A DNA stretch of 17,149 nt, taken from Rhodospira sp. (GTDB lineage: Bacteria > Pseudomonadota > Alphaproteobacteria > Rhodospirillales > Rhodospirillaceae). Shown here piece by piece: positions 14,407 through 17,149 of this stretch. A program made the position numbers and the translations under genes. The number at the start of each line of letters is the position of its first letter. Position 1 is the first letter of the stretch. The DNA is taken from contig JANQGN010000045.1 of NCBI GenBank assembly GCA_028277295.1, positions 1 through 17,149 on the forward strand, read 5' to 3'. Under the pieces are notes generated by a model. That model saw only the letters and a program-made list of their open reading frames with translations. It was not told the origin of the DNA and made no database searches.

Positions 14407-14528
14407 CTAGAGCAAATCCCGAGCGATCTGGCACGGATCGCCCTGGAAGACCTTTTGGGGACGATTTGCTTCAATATCAGTATATTAGGGCGTTGTCGAC
14501 GATTCAGTTGCTGGCGAAAACGCCCTAG
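14407..14528 (-). repeat. CTAG-bounded 122-bp structured repeat, copy 3 (inverted)
   Basis: CTAG is at both ends. Read on the minus strand it aligns to copies 1 and 2 in the right half (GAAGCAAATCGTCCCCAAAA, CCAGGGCGATC, GGGATTTGCTCTAG). Its left hairpin has a different sequence, TAGGGCGTT pairing with AACGCCCTA, so pairing is kept although the bases changed. It ends 60 bp before the yacG stop codon. Confidence 0.85.
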
Positions 14529-14588
14529 GAGTGCGCCCCCTTGGTATGGGAGGCACACCACCGCGTGACCACGCCGTCACCGGTGCGC

Positions 14589-14801
14589 CTAATCCTCCTC
14601 CAGGGCCGGGTTGCCCGGCACCGCGTAGCGGCCGGTCAGCCAGTGGCCCAGGTCCACGTCGGCGCAGCGGTGCGAGCAAAACGGCCGATAGCGCGGCACC
14701 GTGGGCCGCTGGCACACAGGGCACCGGGCCTGGCTGAGGCGCACGACGGCGGGCGGATCGGCCCCGGCGCTGGTCTCTGGATCGTCCGCGCTGTCGCTCA
14801 T
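14589..14801 (-). CDS. yacG: Zinc-ribbon protein YacG (DNA gyrase inhibitor family)
   Basis: This 70-residue protein has one four-cysteine zinc site: Cys27, Cys30, Cys42 and Cys46 (CPVC and CSHRC). It is followed by ADVDLGHWLTGRY, the typical YacG helix. E. coli YacG binds GyrB and inhibits DNA gyrase; here that role is inferred from the family only. Start ATG at 14801 is supported by AGGAG upstream; the ATG at 14831 would place that ribosome site inside the coding region. The gene is last in the infA-maf-RNase E/G-yacG run, 26 bp after the preceding stop codon, the usual arrangement in alphaproteobacteria. Confidence 0.9.
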   Translation of the reverse strand: MSDSADDPETSAGADPPAVVRLSQARCPVCQRPTVPRYRPFCSHRCADVDLGHWLTGRYAVPGNPALEED

Positions 14802-14827
14802 GGGCGGGTCTCCTGTGTGGCCAGCCC

Positions 14828-16237
14828 TCAAGGTGGTCCAAGGACGGGGACGGCGTCAACGCCCACCAAGCCTTGCCGGACAGTCAGCGCCAGACCCCGG
14901 CGCGCGCGCAGATCCGCCGCCGCCGGCGCCAGCGGCCCGCGCAGCAGCGCCGCCGCCGGGGGGGACACCGTCACCGCCAGGGCGGTCGCGGCGCTCGCCC
15001 GCGCCTCCTGGACCGCCAGGCGGAGCGCCGCCAGCGCCTGGGCGGCCGGGCCGCGCATCGTTTCGGCCAGGGTGGGGCCGCGCCGGTCCCGCGACACCTC
15101 CAGCAAGCCCAGCCGCGACACCCCCGCCACGCGCGGCGCCGCCGGATCGGTGGAAAGCGCACGCTCCAGCGCCTGACGGGCGGCCATCGGCAGGCGCGGG
15201 CCGCGCCCGGCCGGGATCAGGTCCACCAGGATGTGGCCGGCCAGCGCCCGCAGGCGAAGCTGCCCGGGAAGCGCCGCCAGCGCCTCGGCGTTGGCGCGGG
15301 CCGGCGGCCCCGAGCCGGCGTCCACGTCCACCGCCACCAGGGCGGCGGTGGGCTCGATCACCAGCCGGCCGCCGCCGGGTAACGGCACCACGGGCGACAA
15401 GGCCGCCTCGACCGTGTCGGCCACGCCAGTCGCCTCCCAGAGGTCCCCCGCGCCGGCCGGCGCGACGATCGCGGGCGCGGCGCCCGCCTCCAGTGCGCCA
15501 CGCAGGTCCGCCGCCAGCGCGTCCCGCGCGGCCGGCTCGTCCAGCACCACCAGGGACGGGGGCGGATCGAGGGGCGAGAGCACCGCCTTCCAGTCCAGGG
15601 GCGCGGGCGACAGCAACGCCGGGGAAGACGCCTCGGCGGCGCGGGCCGTCAGTCCGGTCCAGTCGGCGCGCAAGCGGGCCAGGTCGCGCGCCAGGGTCGC
15701 CCGGTCGGCCCCGGCGGCCGCCGTACGCGCCACCAGGGACTCGCCCGGCGCCACCAGGCCCTTGATCAGACCCAGCAGGCGCGCGCGTTCGTCCTCGGGC
15801 AACCGCCGGGACACCGCCGCGCCCGGCCGGCGTCCACCCAGCGCCAGCCGCGCCGAGGTCAGCGCCGGGGCTAGCGTCAGCCGCGCCGCCTTGCCGCCCG
15901 ACGCCATCTCGTCGGGCCGCGCCGGCTGGCGGACCTGCGCCATCACCGCCGCGCCCTGGGGGGGCACGGCGCCGGTCAGGTCGGCAGGATCCAGGAAGCC
16001 ATCGCCCCAGGGCCCGAGATCCACAAAAGCGCCACCGCCGGACGGGAGACGTGGCCCCAGGCGGCCGAGCAGCACCGCCCCGGCGCCGGCCGCCCAGGGC
16101 CGATGGCTGGTCACGGCGACGCACCGGCCATGCTCCAGGCGCGCGAGCCGGGTCTCCCCGGGCGAGACAGAGACCACCAGCGCGACCGGCGCCGCCAGGG
16201 CCGCCGCGACCGCATCACCGCCGTCTGCGACGGTCAC
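14828..16237 (-). CDS. Ribonuclease E/G family protein
   Basis: This 469-residue protein belongs to the RNase E/G endoribonuclease family, which makes single-strand cuts in AU-rich RNA. The catalytic core is recognisable: Asp304 in AVDVDAG and Asp339 in ILVDLIPAG correspond to the magnesium-binding Asp303 and Asp346 of E. coli RNase E, and SRLGLLEVSRDRRGPTL is the conserved end of the DNase I-like domain. The N-terminal S1-like part (GAFVDLGPWGDGFLDPADL) is present but diverged. No CPxC zinc-link motif follows the core, and the protein has only one cysteine, so tetramer assembly by zinc is unlikely. It is much shorter than housekeeping RNase E, without a C-terminal scaffold, and is probably a second, specialised paralogue. 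The GTG start at 16237 overlaps the maf stop codon (GTGA), implying translational coupling. Confidence 0.88.
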   Translation of the reverse strand: MTVADGGDAVAAALAAPVALVVSVSPGETRLARLEHGRCVAVTSHRPWAAGAGAVLLGRLGPRLPSGGGAFVDLGPWGDGFLDPADLTGAVPPQGAAVMAQVRQPARPDEMASGGKAARLTLAPALTSARLALGGRRPGAAVSRRLPEDERARLLGLIKGLVAPGESLVARTAAAGADRATLARDLARLRADWTGLTARAAEASSPALLSPAPLDWKAVLSPLDPPPSLVVLDEPAARDALAADLRGALEAGAAPAIVAPAGAGDLWEATGVADTVEAALSPVVPLPGGGRLVIEPTAALVAVDVDAGSGPPARANAEALAALPGQLRLRALAGHILVDLIPAGRGPRLPMAARQALERALSTDPAAPRVAGVSRLGLLEVSRDRRGPTLAETMRGPAAQALAALRLAVQEARASAATALAVTVSPPAAALLRGPLAPAAADLRARRGLALTVRQGLVGVDAVPVLGPP

Positions 16238-16890
16238 GGCACCGGAAGCCCCAGGCCGCGCAGCAGCGCCCGGGTCTCGAACAACGGCAATCCAACCACG
16301 TTGGAGTAGGACCCGGACAGGAACCGCACGAACCCGCCCGCGTGGCCCTGGATGGCATAGCCGCCGGCCTTGCCCTCCCACTCGCCGCCATCCAGGTAGG
16401 CGCGGATCTCGGCCTCCTCCAGGCGCTTGAAGCACACCCGGGTGTCCACCAGCCGCTCGGCCTGGCGACCATCGGGCGCGATCAGCGCCACCCCACCCAA
16501 CACATGATGAGTGGCGCCGGACAACAGGTCCAGGCAGTGGCGCGCCTCGGCCCGATTGGCCGGCTTGGGCAGAATGCGCCGGCCGCGCGCCACCACCGTA
16601 TCGGCGGCCAGCACAAAGGCTCCGGGGTGGCGCGGCGCCACGGCCTCGGCCTTGGCGCGCGCCAGCCGGCGCGCGTGCTCGCGCGGCGCCTCGCGGGGCA
16701 GCGGGGTTTCGTCGATGTGGGCGGGGTCGACCCGGTCCGGCGCCACGCCGACCTGGCGCAACAGATCAAGGCGGCGCGGCGAGGCGGAGGCGAGGACCAG
16801 AGGCGCGCCGGAGCGGTCCTGGACAAGGGCCGGGGGGCGCGACTCGTCGGACGTCACGCCCGGCCCGCGGGCGGCGGGCGACGCGGCCAT
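16234..16890 (-). CDS. maf: Maf-family nucleoside triphosphate pyrophosphatase
   Basis: This 218-residue protein hydrolyses non-canonical or excess nucleotides to monophosphates. It was first named for septum inhibition on overexpression. LVLASASPRRLDLL is the Maf signature, followed by VLAADTVV (metal-binding Asp), ILPKPANRAEA and GKAGGYAIQG. The Gln in YAIQG is characteristic of the YhdE-type dTTP/UTP pyrophosphatases rather than the YceF type. The ATG at 16890 lies 6 bp after the infA stop codon. The first 28 residues before the signature are longer than usual, so an internal GTG (VTSDESR) is possible. It shares a 3-bp stop/start overlap with the RNase E/G gene. Confidence 0.93.
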   Translation of the reverse strand: MAASPAARGPGVTSDESRPPALVQDRSGAPLVLASASPRRLDLLRQVGVAPDRVDPAHIDETPLPREAPREHARRLARAKAEAVAPRHPGAFVLAADTVVARGRRILPKPANRAEARHCLDLLSGATHHVLGGVALIAPDGRQAERLVDTRVCFKRLEEAEIRAYLDGGEWEGKAGGYAIQGHAGGFVRFLSGSYSNVVGLPLFETRALLRGLGLPVP

Positions 16891-16896
16891 GGGGGC

Positions 16897-17115
16897 CTAC
16901 TTGTACCGAAACGTAATGCGACCCTTGGTCAGGTCGTAAGGCGTCATCTCCACGTTCACGCGGTCACCGGCGAGCACGCGAATGCGGTTCTTGCGCATCT
17001 TGCCGCTGGTGTGAGCCAGAACTTCGTGATCATTATCCAGCTTTACGCGAAACATGGCATTGGGCAACAGTTCCGTGACGGTGCCGTTGAACTCGATGGC
17101 ATCTTCCTTGGCCAT
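16897..17115 (-). CDS. infA: Translation initiation factor IF-1
   Basis: This is a complete 72-residue IF-1, a single OB-fold protein that occupies the ribosomal A site during initiation. MAKEDAIEFNGTVTELLPNA, the KMRKNRIRVLAGDRVNVEM core and the ending TPYDLTKGRITFRYK are standard. An AGGGA ribosome site precedes the ATG at 17115. It opens the minus-strand run infA-maf-RNase E/G-yacG; its promoter lies beyond the end of the window. Confidence 0.99.
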   Translation of the reverse strand: MAKEDAIEFNGTVTELLPNAMFRVKLDNDHEVLAHTSGKMRKNRIRVLAGDRVNVEMTPYDLTKGRITFRYK

Positions 17116-17149
17116 ACTGATTCCCTGACTTGTGGCGAGGTGGCCCGTT

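Larger units (their letters stand above)
13774..14588. other. Gene-free repeat cluster between convergent gltA and yacG
   Basis: No gene is supported in these 815 bp. The interval holds, in order, a CTAG-family hairpin, a 102-bp tandem duplication, a MITE-like element, a GTCATTGCGAG palindrome and an inverted 122-bp CTAG element. Base composition is visibly lower in GC than the flanking genes. Confidence 0.75.

Overview
The window looks like chromosomal DNA of a GC-rich alphaproteobacterium, most likely in the Rhodospirillales (Rhodospirillum/Pararhodospirillum-like). This is an inference from three things: the protein sequences (LexA, GltX, citrate synthase and ComEC of alphaproteobacterial type), the infA-maf-RNase E/G-yacG gene order, and a direct-repeat GAAC-N7-GAAC SOS box. 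No plasmid, phage, CRISPR, rRNA or tRNA signature was seen. Eleven further protein genes besides the ABC transporter are supported, twelve in all.

Layout: 1-583 is gene-free and holds repeat remnants. 584-2410 (+) encodes a half-size ABC exporter. 2534-4403 (+) encodes the flagellar export ATPase FliI and its partner FliJ. 4643-4963 (-) encodes a small secreted protein of unknown function. 5717-6601 (-) encodes the 23S rRNA methyltransferase RlmJ. After a 778-bp gene-free stretch with an SOS promoter comes lexA (7380-8129, +), convergent with comEC (8280-10592, -). Divergent from comEC are gltX (10786-12183, +) and then gltA (12478-13773, +). An 815-bp repeat cluster separates gltA from a minus-strand operon read right to left: infA (16897-17115), maf (16234-16890), an RNase E/G paralogue (14828-16237) and yacG (14589-14801).

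The genes are mostly housekeeping: translation (infA, gltX, rlmJ), RNA turnover (RNase E/G), TCA cycle (gltA), SOS control (lexA), DNA uptake (comEC) and motility (fliI, fliJ). They do not form one pathway.

The most distinctive content is non-coding. A repeat family bounded by CTAG occurs as three full copies of exactly 122 bp (5599-5720, 8126-8247, 14407-14528, the last inverted) and as shorter hairpin-only forms (169-211, 13794-13836). Arm changes between copies largely compensate each other, which suggests that the folded structure is maintained. Every full copy lies at the 3' end of a gene, and the terminal CTAG supplies the TAG stop codon of both lexA and rlmJ. The gltA-yacG gap also holds a 102-bp tandem duplication, a 212-bp MITE-like element flanked by TA, and a palindromic GTCATTGCGAG element. 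Other points of interest are a perfect LexA box overlapping a promoter about 640 bp upstream of lexA, and a perfect 11-bp stem inside gltA whose loop carries the codon for the catalytic aspartate.
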